A stretch of DNA of 64,000 nt from Cepaea nemoralis. Lineage: Eukaryota > Mollusca > Gastropoda > Stylommatophora > Helicidae. Of the stretch, positions 35,112 through 46,310 are shown piece by piece. A program made the translations under genes and the position numbers. The notes below the pieces were generated by a model that saw only the letters and a program-made list of their open reading frames with translations, was not told the DNA's origin and did not search any database. Position 1 is the stretch's first letter; each line of letters starts with the position of its first letter. The stretch spans positions 442,001 to 506,000 of the forward strand of contig JACEFZ010013290.1 in NCBI GenBank assembly GCA_014155875.1. The letters are read 5' to 3'.

Positions 35112-35453
35112 ATCCATCCATCATGTGCCATGCCGGTAAGCGTGGGCGGTCATGTTTTGCCATCTCACTCGATCACCAGAGTCGTGGATCAGCTCCGTGT
35201 TTCTATCTCGACCATGCCATGATGCCAAGCCATCCAGGTATTTACTACTCCGTCTTCCCCTTGGTCTGTTCCCTTCGATCTTGCCAGTTGTCACCAAGTT
35301 CTCCAATTCATTTCTTCTCATAACATGCCCAAAATTTTTTGACTGTCTACGTGTAATGTCTCTAATCAGTTTACGATCTTCATTTGCTTCTTGAAGGACT
35401 TGCTCATTGGTCTTTCTGGCTGTCCATGGTATTCTTTGCATACATATAGACAA
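35112..35453 (-). pseudogene. RTE-type LINE (family L1) 3' fragment
   Basis: 110-codon minus frame containing QRIPWTARKTNEQVLQEANE, SKNFGHVMRRNELENL, GRRSSKYLDGLASWHGRDR and DRVRWQNMTAHAYRHGT, colinear with the end of the 402-codon frame at 48058-49266. It keeps a TNEQVLQEANEDRKL block that the longer copy has partly lost. Tail GATGGATGGATT at 35112-35125. It is inserted into the CAGA-type repeat. Confidence 0.9.
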
Positions 35454-36419
35454 ACAGATATATAGATAGATAGATCTATCGATATACCGAGGTTGACAGA
35501 TGGTTTGATATGTGGACAGACAGACAGACTGTTAGACAGTCGTCAATCAGTCGTCAGTCAGTCAGACAATGAATTTGGCAATTCAGCAGGTCAGCCAGTC
35601 ATTCAGTCTGACATGACAGAGAGACAAATAGGCTAACAGACATATAAATAAAAAGATAGGCTGACAGGTATATAGTTACACAGACATATAGATACATTTA
35701 TCAATGTTTACAGGTCGGCAGATGACAATCAGACAGAAAAATCATACAGAAAAACATAAGACAGTCTGTCAGACAAACAGTTAGCCGGTAAGTCCGTAAT
35801 TCAATCAGTCAGTCAGACAAGAGATAAATAAAGAGAGACAGGTAGAGGGACATTAAATGTTACTTAAGAAACAAATATCCTTGAAGTGAGAATTGGCTGT
35901 CCTGAACTTAGCAATGCGACTTTACTACACATGTGTGTGACCAGGTGGCCCTGGATATGAAACGTTCGAGTATTATTTAAAATTATCTAATAAATTTGCC
36001 TCGCATTACCATAACGGCAATGACATTATTCGCTACTCGCGGCTTAAAAACCATGAGGGAATTAATGATAATGTTGAAGTGCTATTTAATTGTTTAAATG
36101 TTCCAAAATCAATAATTTATGAACGAACTTTCATACACATTTTCGCTTCATGCAGAAATTTAAACGCACAGTACTGTGTGGAAATATAACATTTCTCAAT
36201 CAAGGACTAGAATCACGAAGTGGTGTAGAATGTGATTTGCTATAACTTGTTGTAGTTAGAGTTGTTTTGGCGCTGTGGACATATGGATGTGGAATGTTCT
36301 AACCCCGTGTGCTTATAGATGGCAGGTTTTATATGCTATAATGTGTCGTCTGATATCTTCTTCCTTCCTTTAATTATATGAATACTAGTCAGTACCTAAG
36401 AACTTACTTTTCATGTTAA

Positions 36420-36635
36420 AATTGGCATGGTTCCTGAGAGAACAGACAGCTGTCGACTATCACGACGATGGCCACGGGGCGTTGACAACCCCTTGGACAT
36501 GAGAATTTCAGAAGCTGTGGTGAGGGGAGAGGAGGGAGAGTCTGGCAGACGGAGAATCTTTAAGGCGGGCTGTGGTGAATGCGACTTTCTGGAAAGGATA
36601 AGCCACATGATGATGATGATGATAACATATCGAGT
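36420..36635 (+). mobile_element. Possible non-LTR 3' end with (ATG)n tail
   Basis: GC-richer 170-bp stretch GGCCACGGGGCGTTGACAAC to GGAAAGGATAAGCCAC, followed directly by (ATG)5 at 36608-36622. The abrupt composition change and the trinucleotide tail resemble a 5'-truncated LINE or SINE 3' end. No second copy is in the window. The neighbouring stretch 35850-36420 has nothing recognisable. Confidence 0.35.
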
Positions 36636-36748
36636 TTGATTTCCGTTGGAACGACTTGTTGAGGCGCTTGAATTACATAAGAAAGAACATCATATACTTG
36701 CATCCCACACCTATAGAAAAGAACAACGGATGCAACTGTATGGTTATA

Positions 36749-37657
36749 CAGTCAAACGTCGATAATCCGTCCGAAGACAATCGACGAAACCCGAAACCAA
36801 CGAAAACTGAGGCAATTATTTCCATATGAATCAATTTTAATCACATTAATTCGTTCTAGACACTCCAAAATAATACCAAAAACACATTTTATAGAGATTA
36901 AATGCAGTGTTTAATACTATTTCTTTGGCCCCAGACGTGTCCGAACTTGCACCTTCGCCGTGTCTACTAAGACAATGTATGCCAGTGCGCCTCTTGAATT
37001 TTTTTCAAACTATAATTTGCTGGCCTTTAAATCACTAAGTACACTAGCATTCGTCCAAGTCATTTTCTTAATGAGATCGGCATACAGCAGACTGACCTTT
37101 TCACGTATGATTGCCTCCGAAACAGAATCGCCATCTAACTGTTTTTGATTTAACCAAATGTATAATAACTATTCGACATCTTGAATTGTTTGCGATCTCT
37201 GTTTCGTTAGCACATTCACGCCTTTCGTTACATTAGCTTTCTTTATCTCTTCCTTTTTCGCCACAATGGATGGCGACTTCCGTTCATGCTGCCGATTTCA
37301 GCATCCTCATGCCGCTATCGTATTTTTCAGTGTTTTCCTTCGTCAACTCTATCGTGTTCCTGGCCTTCTTCTTCGAATGGCTGCTGGCTATGGAAACTTT
37401 CTTTGGTCCCATGATGGGAGCTAAGGGGAGCGGGTTAACTTATTATCAAGTGATGCTCACACAACGAGAAACTTCGCCAAACTGAGCAGAAGAATGAGTG
37501 GGTCCCTTTGTTTTCGCAAAATTAGCAGCAAAGTCCCGTGGGCAGGTCGACAAAAACCGAGCAACCGACGAAAACCCGAGACACATTTTCGCGGAAAAAA
37601 ATCGACAAAAACCGAAATCGACACAAACCGAAGGCAACGAAAACCGACGTTTGACTG
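36749..37657 (-). mobile_element. Tigger/pogo-like DNA transposon, internally deleted, 909 bp
   Basis: Terminal inverted repeats CAGTCAAACGTCG (36749) and CGACGTTTGACTG (ending 37657), flanked by TA on both sides (36747-36748, 37658-37659), the target duplication of the Tc1/mariner superfamily. The subterminal ATAATCCG and AAAACCGA repeats are like those of pogo/Tigger elements. Between them the minus strand (about 37420 to 36925) encodes degenerate CENP-B/Tigger DNA-binding sequence: a KKARNTIELTKENTEKYDSG helix region, then WLNQKQLDGDSVSEAIIREK and VSLLYADLIKK, ending FEKNSRGALAY. Several stops interrupt it. The DDE catalytic part is absent, so it would be non-autonomous. Confidence 0.8.
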
Positions 37658-37659
37658 TA

Positions 37660-38900
37660 CTTGATTAGAAACAAAAGGTAACATCACAACGAAATTTGAA
37701 TTTCACCGCCTAAACAACGATTGTTGTCTATATTGAGGTATGTCTTGGTGTTCTGTCGTCATACTGTGTTCTTTTCCTTGGGGTGAGGAATTGCCATGTT
37801 GAGGCTCTGCGCCTGTCATAGAGCGGGTAGCCCTTGAGAACATGCCCCACTGTTTGCTCTCTTCACGTGAATACATATATGTATTTTCTTGTTTCATTGT
37901 ATTGAATAAAGTAAGTAAATAAATTCTCATTAACATGCGTCAATGCAATTGGATATTATACAAAATTCGACGCCGTTCAACCTGCCTTTGCGGTATTGGT
38001 TATAAATGAGGTATGGGGTTTCTGCGGTTTTGAATTCTTTCCGTCTGTGTTGGTAACATTATGTTTTCGCGTATAGCAGATTTCATGCCTATGATGTCAG
38101 GTAGTGCAGTTTCCTTTGTGTTGTCTTCTTGCTGCTTTTCAGTCTGTCAGGGGCGACACCTTGTTCGTCCTTTCCCGGCCTAGTCCTTAAAAGGACTAAT
38201 CCTCAGAAGGACTTGCCGTTAGGTTTATTTCTTTGCCTTTCGTTCTGCTGTTAGACCCATATATGTATAAACCAACCGGCTTCATGTGGGTCAGTATCAT
38301 GCCGACCGTTTTTACTTTCCAAGACATTTGCTGGTACACATTTTAGGCTTGGTCGAACTGGTTGTTTTTAATATGCAGCCTTAGAAGTCTACAAGTGATT
38401 GGGTTTAACCTCAGTGTGCTTAGGTGATCACCGCTTGCTATAAATAGATGTGTCCCCACAAAAAGTCACGTACCAGGAATTTGCGGTGGGTATGTGAAGT
38501 GTTAGGACCATCACACCCTGTAGTCCTCAGTGCACGGAGGCACAGATGGCTAGTCTTTCCCTCGCGTAGTGAATGTAGTGAAGAGTTGACATGGAACCCT
38601 TGTCAGAGAGCTGACATCCAATGGCTCAAACCATTGTCAGCATAACGCAAGAGAAGTCGATCTGTATAAAATCCATCATTCGATGTAATATATGATATTT
38701 TTAACAAAGTTATTGTTGAATACTGGATTTGTCACTTCGTTTGTTGCCCTCGTTTTAGTTTGAATTGTTCGCCCGTCTTCACGAGTAAATCCAGCTGTCT
38801 TCTTCTTCGTCTTCCTCTCCCCTTTATCCCTCAATGAAGCATAGAGGAAATACCAACTGACTACAAGCCATATTATCCCTTGCTGTCTCCCGCAGTTCTC
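37660..38900. other. Unrecognised stretch before the minisatellite
   Basis: No frame above 77 codons and no repeat ends I can name. AAGGACTAATCCTCAGAAGGACTTGCC near 38190 contains a short AGGACT repetition. The last 60 bases (38830-38900) already contain CATGTCCTTCC-like fragments. Confidence 0.5.
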
Positions 38901-38904
38901 TCCA

Positions 38905-40848
38905 TGTCCTTCCTATGTGTCTCTAATCCTCCATGTCCTTCCTATGTGTCTGTAATGCTCCATGTCCTTCCAATGCGTCTCTAATTCTCCATGTCCTTCC
39001 TATGTGTCTTTAATTCTCCATGTCCTTCCTATGTGTCTCTAATTCTCCATGTCCTTCCTATGTGTCTTTAATTCTCCATGTCCTTCCTATGTGTCTCTAA
39101 TTCTCCATGTCCTTCCAATGCGTCTCTAATTCTCCATGTCCTTCCTATGTGTCTTTAATTCTCCATGTCCTTCCTATGTGTCTCTAATTCTCCATGTCCT
39201 TCCTATGTGTCTTTAATTCTCCATGTCCTTCCTATGTGTCTCTAATTCTCCATGTCCTTCCTATGTGTCTCTAATTCTCCATGTCCTTCCTATGTGTCTC
39301 TAATTCTCCATGTCCTTCCTATGTGTCTCTAATTCTCCATGTCCTTCCTATGTGTCTTTAATTCTCCATGTCCTTCCTATGTGTCTCTAATTCTCCATGT
39401 CCTTCCTATGTGTCTCTAATTCTCCATGTCCTTCCTATGTGTCTTTAATTCTCCATGTCCTTCCTATGTGTCTCTAATTCTCCATGTCCTTCCTATGTGT
39501 CTCTAATTCTCCATGTCCTTCCTGTGTGTCTCTAATTCTCCATGTCCTTCCTATGTGTCTCTAAATCTCCATGTCCTTCCTATGCGTCTCTAATTCTCCA
39601 TGTCCTTCCTATGTGTCTCTAATTCTCCATGTCCTTCCTATGTGTCTCTAATTCTCCATGTCCTTCCTGTGTGTCTCTAATTCTCCATGTCCTTCCTATG
39701 TGTCTCTAATTCTCCATGTCCTTCCTGTGTGTCTCTAATTCTCCATTTCCTTCCTATGTGTCTCTAATTCTCCATGTCCTTCCTGTGTGTCTTTAATTCT
39801 CCATGTCCTTCTTATGTGTCTGTAATGCTCCATGTCCTTCCAATGCGTCTCTAATTCTCCATGTCCTTCCTGTGTGTCTTTAATTCTCCATGTCCTTCCA
39901 ATGCGTCTCTAATTCTCCATGTCCTTCCTATGTGTCTCTAATTATCCATGTCCTTCCTATGTGTCTCTAATTCTCCATGTCCTTCCTATGTGTCTCTAAT
40001 TCTCCATGTCCTTCCAATGCGTCTCTAATTCTCCATGTCCTTCCAATGCGTCTCTAATTCTCCATGTCCTTCCTGTGTGTCTGTAATGCTCCATGTCCTT
40101 CCAATGCGTCTCTAATTCTCCATGTCCTTCCTGTGTGTCTGTAATGCTCCATGTCCTTCCAATGCGTCTCTAATTCTCCATGTCCTTCCTGTGTGTCTCT
40201 AATTCTCCATGTCCTTCCAATGCGTCTCTAATTCTCCATGTCCTTCCTATGTGTCTCTAATTCTCCATGTCCTTTCTATGTGTCTTTAATTCTCCATGTC
40301 CTTCCTATGCGTCTGTAATGCTCCATGTCCTTCCAATGCGTCTCTAATTCTCCATGTTCTTCCTGTGTGTCTCTAATTCTCCATGTCCTTCCTATGTGTC
40401 TTTAATTCTCCATGTCCTTCCTATGTGTCTGTAATGCTCCATGTCCTTCCAATGCGTCTCTAATTCTCCATGTCCTTCCTGTGTGTCTTTAATTCTCCAT
40501 GTCCTTCCAATGCGTCTCTAATTCTCCATGTCCTTCCTATGTGTCTCTAATTCTCCATGTCCTTCCTATGTGTCTCTAATTCTCCATGTCCTTCCTATGT
40601 GTCTCTAATTCTCCATGTCCTTCCTATGTGTCTCTAATTCTCCATGACCTTCCTATGTGTCTCTAATTCTCCATGTCCTTCCTGTGTGTCTCTAATTCTC
40701 CATGTCCTTCCAATGCGTCTGTAATTCTCCATGTCCTTCCTATGTGTCTCTAATTCTCCATGTCCTTTCTATGTGTCTCTAATTCTCCATGTCCTTCCTA
40801 TGTGTCTCTAATTCTCCATGTCTTTCCTATGTGTCTCTGATTCTCTTC
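38905..40848 (+). repeat. 29-bp minisatellite, about 67 copies
   Basis: Unit CCATGTCCTTCCTATGTGTC followed by TCTAATTCT, period exactly 29 bp over nearly 2 kb. Main variants: CTATGTGTCTCTAATT, CTATGTGTCTTTAATT, CAATGCGTCTCTAATT, CTGTGTGTCT, and GTAATGCTC in place of CTAATTCTC. The variants are not random: CAATGCG units cluster between 39830 and 40520 and often follow a GTAATGCTC unit. 29 is not a multiple of 3 and no frame stays open, so it is non-coding. Confidence 0.97.
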
Positions 40849-41031
40849 TCCGTGTATGCTTTAAGTCCTTATATGTTTTCTTTGCCACGTGTGTTTCAGA
40901 GAACATAAATTCTAGTTGTACTAGTAGGAATGTTTCTCAATGTTTGCCATATTACGCATCGACGTCTAGTCCTCACCTCCTGAAGATGTTTATTTATGGT
41001 ATAAACATATTCAAATATTAAGCAGAACCCA

Positions 41032-41226
41032 CTACTGGCAACGCTGATCGTATGCTGGTATGAACCTAAGCCTATCCACGTCAGTGTGGAAGCACTATAC
41101 TCGAGTTTCGCTCTCGTTTGAGCTCATCAGTAGTGCATATCCTTGACCGGAACCGGAAACAAACCCCGGATCACTGGTGTGTGAAGCGTGTGTGTAACCA
41201 CTAGACCACGCGGCACACGCTGGACA
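41032..41226 (-). mobile_element. SINE family C, left arm of an inverted pair
   Basis: On the minus strand it starts TGTCCAGCGTGTGCCGCGTG with A box TGGTCTAGTGGTTA, a B-box-like GGGGTTTGTTTCC, GGTCAAGGATATGCACTACT, then a body ending GATCAGCGTTGCCAGTAG. The head is clearly tRNA-like (Asp/Glu/Gly-type A box). It faces a shorter copy at 41256 head to head. Confidence 0.8.
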
Positions 41227-41255
41227 TGTGATAAAATGTTGTGATAATTTGGTCG

Positions 41256-41387
41256 TGTCCAGCGTGTGCCGCGTGGTCTAGTGGTTACACACACGCTCAA
41301 ACGAGAGCGAAACTCGAGTATAGTGCTTCCACATTGACGTGGATAGGCCTTAGGTTCATACCAGAATGCGATCAGCGTTGCCAGTAG
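41256..41387 (+). mobile_element. SINE family C, right arm, lacking the B box
   Basis: TGTCCAGCGTGTGCCGCGTG, GTCTAGTGGTTACACACACG, then directly CTCAAACGAGAGCGAAACTC and the same end GATCAGCGTTGCCAGTAG. Relative to the left arm, 65 bp containing the B-box-like sequence and the GGATATGC block are missing. The arms are otherwise about 95% identical, and 29 bp separate them. Confidence 0.85.
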
Positions 41388-41391
41388 TTAG

Positions 41392-42215
41392 TTGTACTCA
41401 ATATTTAGATCTCAAATTCCGAAACAACCAAATAAATCAATAAACATATTCAACTATATAGCTAAATCAGAAGCTGAATTACAAGACTATATAAATAGTC
41501 TAAACGAAATGTGTAGGGAACATAACATGAAAATTAGCACAAGTAAAACAGAGGTATTGACTATAACTAAAGAAGAAAAAGCAACAACGATTCACCTAAA
41601 CGAACATCCCTTGAAACAAACAAAGAGTTTCAAGTACCTAGGAAGATTAATATCATCAAATGGCAAATCAGAAGACGAGATCGAAAATAGATGCAATAAT
41701 GCAAACCAACTCATTTGTCAAATGGCACCAATACTAAAGAACAAACATGTATCAATAACTACTAAGAAATCACTTTACAACACAATGTTCCTATCAATTC
41801 TATGGTACCAATGCCGAACCTGGACAATGACAGAAAAAGAGAAAAGAAAAATTACAACAGCTGAAATGAGATTCCTGAGAAGAATACTCAATGTATCAAG
41901 AAGAGATCATAAGATCAGAAATGAAGAAATCAGGAATAAAGTGGGGGTTATTGATGCACTAGATTTTATTAGAAGGCAGCAAGTCAAATGGTTTGGCCAC
42001 GCTAGTATGTTACCAACTAACAGTATACCACAACAAGCAATGATGTACAGAACAGGGGGAAGCAGAGGAAGATGCCGACCACGTAAACGATTAACGCAGG
42101 TAATAACAGAGTCCATGGGGATATCGATACACGAAGCCCATAAGCGGACACTCTCCCGCTGTTTATACTTCACCTCGACACCGCAAGGTACAAGAGGAAC
42201 ATAATGAGATGAGAT
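41392..42215 (+). pseudogene. RTE-type LINE (family L3) 3' part, with a 270-codon open frame
   Basis: Encodes the reverse transcriptase thumb and C-terminal region: SLNEMCREHNMKISTSKTEV, KQTKSFKYLGRLISSNGK, MTEKEKRKITTAEMRFLRRI, FIRRQQVKWFGHASMLP, GRCRPRKR and YFTSTPQGTRGT at the end, then TGAGATGAGATGAG. The catalytic YADD/FADD motif would lie upstream and is absent, so the copy is 5' truncated at about 41392, right at the SINE inverted repeat. Its frame is open and better kept than the copies at 10906 and 11625, so it is probably younger. Confidence 0.85.
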
Positions 42216-42425
42216 GAGAAACATATTCAACAACGAGAATGAGGCAAACAGCTTTGTTTGGTCAAGTGATGAGAAGAGACACATTGGAGAACATCATGCC
42301 GACTGGAAAGATCAAGGTGAAGAGAGGCAGGGGTAGACCAAGAGAAATTATGCTGAGATCTGTGGAGAGACATGAATGCCTACGCCAGGTGACAATGCAC
42401 TTGATGATGATGGTGTCTTTATAAG
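42216..42425 (+). pseudogene. RTE-type LINE 3' fragment, different subfamily
   Basis: Plus-strand translation RQTALFGQVMRRDTLENIMP, TGKIKVKRGRGRPREIMLRS and a GATGATGATGG tail at 42402-42415. It is similar in order to the L1 end (FGHVMRRNELENLVTTGKI) but diverged throughout, and directly adjoins the L3 tail. Confidence 0.65.
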
Positions 42426-42874
42426 ATGAAGTAATATCTTTGCAGTGCCTGCCGTCTGGCATGCGAAAACATATTACATATGTTTGTATACGGTAGAAAT
42501 TCTTTATTAACTTTCAAAATCTGCCATGAACCTAGAGATATAATGTCGGAGCTGTGTATATATAGTAGATATTGTAAAGTAGTTATAGTTATCCGTTTCA
42601 AAGCTTTTCAGTGAATTCTGCAGCAATTTATTGGATTTTTGCTTGAATGATTTTGTTTTAAAAAATCCGGTATCATCATTTCACTCAAATCCTGCAGCTA
42701 TCATTTTAAAGAGAGCTTGAAACATTCAATAATTGTTTAATTGAACTGGGTTCCCGGGTCAACCCGGCTAATAATGGTACCAAGAAATGCATCGGGAAGT
42801 AAAGACGGCCAGTGTGATACTACCCATATCACCCACCGAGTGTCAATTGTTTTTTTTTCTTCATATCATATTTA

Positions 42875-43105
42875 TGGACATCGCTGTCAACACCAGCACT
42901 GTTGTTGTTGATGGCTTGACATAGTTTACATTCAGTTGTTTGCCATTGCTTTCTGAACGACCGACTCCCATACCATCACGTTAAAACAAGCGCAACGCGG
43001 TCTGCTGCCAAATCGGTCGCAGCCGTGTTTCGAACGCGGGTAAGCGGGCTTACAAATCGCTTCCGTAAAACTCTTAGACACGGAGACCGGCTGAGTGTCA
43101 ATGGG
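42875..43105 (-). mobile_element. SINE family B, head type 2
   Basis: Plus-strand order: GACATCGCTGTCAACACCAG, core TGTTTGCCATTGCTTTCTGA, TGCTGCCAAATCGGTCGCAG, GTGTTTCGAACGCGGGTAAG (B-box complement) and GGAGACCGGCTGAGTGTC at the head. Read on the minus strand the head has a TGTCTAAGAGTTTTACGG-like A-box region. Confidence 0.75.
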
Positions 43106-43179
43106 TCTGTATAAATAGTGTTCCAACACAATGTGCCAAGTGCACATTAAGTGCTATTAAAATGCGCCTTTACTTTTTT

Positions 43180-43425
43180 TTGGTTTCGCATATCCTTTAA
43201 AGGACATCGGTGTCAACACTAGAATTTTACCACTGTCGTTCATTTCTTGACAAGATTACGCTCAGTAGTTTGCCGTTGCTTTCTGAGCGGCCCTCGCTTA
43301 TCCCGTAAGTTACCAAAGCGGGGAGAACCTCTTGCAATTCTCGCGCGCGGCGTTACCCCACGTGGATAAACGGGATTGGAGAAAGTCGTTTAACGCCTAG
43401 CCAGGGAGATCGGCCGTCTTTACCT
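43180..43425 (-). mobile_element. SINE family B, head type 1
   Basis: TTTTTTTTGGTTTCGCATAT opens the 3' end; CTTTAAAGGACATCGGTGTC; core GTAGTTTGCCGTTGCTTTCT; GAACCTCTTGCAATTCTCGC; GGAGAAAGTCGTTTAACGCC; and TAGCCAGGGAGATCGGCC at the head (A box on the minus strand TGGCTAGGCGTTAA). It lies 70 bp after a head-2 copy in the same orientation. Confidence 0.85.
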
Positions 43426-43744
43426 ACTGAACTTTAATATGTAATACTCAAAACCAAATATAATGACAACCAATAAAACAAATATGACACCAGATTTATT
43501 TATCATTCCATAAATTACAGGAATTTACCAGTGTTGTACTATCTAGGCTGACTGCTGATAGGTAATGGAAATTTTAGGAGCGTTCATTTGAAATCCGTTC
43601 GTGCCGCACCGCGCAGAATTGGTACGTTGAACATGACCATGTCATAGTCATGTGATAAGTACTGACCAATGAATCAAATAACAAGTGCTTATCGTCCAAT
43701 GCTGCATAGGCTCCTTTTTTTGACCGCTGAGAAAATGGCCGGGT

Positions 43745-44760
43745 TGATCCAAAATCCGTCCAAAGAAGCTCAAAGGGCGTTGATTCAGTTTCTTTCATTT
43801 GAATGATGTCGACCAGTGGACATTCATCGAAGAATGCAGGCAGCGTACGGCAACAAATGTGTCTCGAAGACAGCAGTGACAGACTTGGCAAGAATGTTTC
43901 ATAAAGGACGTCGGTTCACGACAGCTCTTCGACGGCGGGTCTAGCGCATATTGTTGCAACAGAAAAAACCATCGTCAAAAGTGATGCAGCAGTGGAGCAG
44001 TGAAGCATGCGTTCACTAGCGAAAGAATTTGATGTGTCAATTGAGACAATTCAAATGGTCGTTCGTAACAAACTGCAATATCGGGAGGTGTGTTCAAAGT
44101 GGGTACCACGGATGTTGACCGACCACCAAAAAGAGGAACGCATGGGCTTGTGAATGAACCACTTGTAGCGTTACAGAGTGGAGGGTGATGCATTTTTCTC
44201 TTCCGCATAGTGGCAGGCGATGAATCATGGTGTCACCACTTTGAGCCGAGCAGAAAAAGAGAGAGCATGCAATGGAAACATGCTGGATCACCAAAAGACA
44301 AAGAATTCAAGTTACAGGTTTCCGTTGCCAAAGTTATTCTGAGCGCATTTTCTGACCACGAAGGGCTATTGTTGGCCGACTTTAAAGAACCTGGTGTCAA
44401 CATCAACTCTACCCACTACTTGCAAGCACTAGACAAGCTGCAAAAACCATCAAGAATAAACGATCCGGCATGCTTTCTCGTGGTGTGATTTTGTTGCATG
44501 ATAATGCTCGTCCGCATGTTGCAAGGATAGTGCAGGAAGCATTAGCTTGGAAGAAGTCCTGATGTGTTACCGTATGATTTTCATTTGTTCGGACCTCTAA
44601 CAAATGCTCTTGAGGGGCAACGATTTCACACAGATGAGACTAATGAACGCGGTAAACACTTGGTTCAGTGAGCAACCACAATCATTTTTTTGCAGATGGC
44701 ATTCGCCGCCTACCTAAGCAATTGGATGCTTGCCTCAGTGCCTACGGCGACTTCTTCTGA
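43745..44760 (+). pseudogene. mariner-family transposase, inactivated
   Basis: Pieces in order on the plus strand: MQAAYGNKCVSKTAVTDLAR (N-terminal helix-turn-helix), a second HTH-like SLAKEFDVSIETIQMVV, then CSKWVPRMLTDHQKEERM, GDESWCHHFEP (first catalytic Asp), SMQWKHAGSPKDKEFK, DHEGLLLADF, ILLHDNARPHVARIV (second catalytic Asp), YDFHLFGPL (third Asp) and AIRRLPKQLDACLSAYGDFF at the end. Stops and at least four frame changes separate the blocks, and residues between LHDNARP and DFHLF are shortened. Family membership is firm from WVPR, GDESW and HDNARPH. Terminal inverted repeats are not obvious. It cannot make transposase. Confidence 0.85.
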
Positions 44761-44999
44761 CCAACCCATGGTGCATAATTCATTCAAAATGAATGCTTTG
44801 TTTAATTATACAAAACCTGTTAATGTTTCTTTCATGATTTTGTAATAAAGCCATTGGAACGGGTTTCAAATTAACAACCCTTATATAATGACATAAACTG
44901 AAATAACAAGCACAGCAGTGAAAAACTAAAACATCTACGGATTGAAACAGACAGAACATCAAATGTGCACCGAGTGTGAGAGTAAAAATGTTAGTTACA

Positions 45000-45230
45000 T
45001 ATCCTTTACAGGATGATGCAGTCAACACCAGAATTTTATCCTGTAGTGATCTCTTGGAAAGTTTAGTTCAATAGTTTGCCATTGATTTCTGAATGACCGG
45101 CGTCCATAACATTTCGTAACAAACTAACGCACCATCATCTGCTGCCAAATCGCGCGCAGCTGTGTTTCGAACACAGCTTTGCGGGATAACGAATTGCGTC
45201 CGTAACAATATCGCCACGGAGCAGGCAGTG
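45000..45230 (-). mobile_element. SINE family B, head type 2
   Basis: Plus-strand order CATATCCTTTACAGGATGAT, core ATAGTTTGCCATTGATTTCT, CTGCTGCCAAATCGCGCGCA, GTGTTTCGAACACAGCTTTG (B-box complement) and ATATCGCCACGGAGCA at the head, which gives TGCTCCGTGGCGATAT on the minus strand. Confidence 0.75.
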
Positions 45231-45299
45231 CAAGAGTACCGAGATCATTATTTTTGACGTTTTCGTCCATCTGATTTCCATCTTTTTTGTTTTCTTTGT

Positions 45300-45475
45300 G
45301 CGCTCGTTGCTTTACACTCAAGCGTAGTCCATACACACTAATCCTAGTAGCAATGTTCTCAGCTTTGAGTGTGGATTAGCAGATTATCTTTTCCCATTAC
45401 CAGTGTCTCTTACCAGCAGGCGACACCACTCCGACTTCAGAGGTGCCAGAATGTTACTTTGCCTTATTCACAGCT
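45300..45475 (-). mobile_element. SINE family D, 3' part
   Basis: ACACTCAAGCGTAGTCCATA, CACACTAATCCTAGTAGCAA, ATTACCAGTGTCTCTTACCA and CGACTTCAGAGGTGCCAGAA follow the order of the full copy at 26660-26820, with about 20% difference by eye. Confidence 0.6.
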
Positions 45476-46129
45476 CGCCAACCAACTAAACAGTCAGGCA
45501 GTATAACATGAGCAACTTTAACAAACATCAAACGACTTGAGGAAGGCTGACATTCCTTGTAATTCGACTTTTATTTGCATAGAATAGCTTGCCACGTCGG
45601 TAAACAAAAAAGACACCGTTCCCATGTTGATGGGAGTGCCGGTGCCATGTTAATAAGCATACGCACAATACTGATCATATATACATTTAATTAATCGAAT
45701 GTCAAGATAATGCTTAACCGCCTATCGTTATTTAGATTGCATCCTTGCCGATTATCATAATAGTAACATCTTACAAGAACCCATGTTTGTTGACAGCTGG
45801 CTAATACTGAGACATTCCCTCGAATTTTGGTCTAAATATTCATGGCTGACCGTCAGTCCTGATTTCAAACTGTGCCTTGTTCATCTAGCTTACACAAGTG
45901 GTTGTTTACTTCTTCCATTTACCTCTTCTGAAAGGATTTACGATAATAATTCGCCTCTGTCAATTTTATGCCGCCTTTTTTCTGTCAGCCCCAGACCTAA
46001 CTAGCTGGTTGATGACATATTACGCAGTGACTTTTTTCACATAGTGACGTCACTTGACGAATCTTGCCGTCTGCTGCTTTGAGATTAACTCTTCGGGTTC
46101 TTTTCCACTTTTAAATTCTGTATCTCATT

Positions 46130-46310
46130 CTGAAGTGCTACCTGGCAAGAGGTACTTTTAATTTATGTTCCTAAGTCAAGGACGAGAAGACAACATGTTA
46201 GTCCAACTGTCCGGTGTAGGGGTTGAACCCGTTACCTCGGCATCAACACATCGGATGTTTAATAACGCGAGTTCTTATCCATTTGGTCATGCTGACCTCG
46301 TCCAACTTGT
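46130..46310 (-). mobile_element. SINE family D, head part
   Basis: On the minus strand: GAGGTCAGCATGACCAAATG at the head, CGGGTTCAACCCCTACACCG (B box region), then the GTCCTTGACTTAGGAAC block. It matches 26800-26940. The B box GGTTCAACC is better preserved here. The following stretch 46311-47255 has no recognisable gene; GTGTGTGTGAGCGCGCGCGT at 46433 and (CTC)n at 46848 are the only repeats. Confidence 0.65.

Noticed and set aside
38905..40848. CRISPR array (29-bp periodic repeat)
   Set aside because: Units are directly adjacent with no unique spacers, and the context is eukaryotic; it is a minisatellite.
41188..41300. Functional tRNA gene (GTGGTCTAGTGGTTA A box)
   Set aside because: Only a tRNA-like head; the B box is altered or missing, no cloverleaf can close, and the head is fused to a SINE body. 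The same applies to the heads of SINE families A, B and D.
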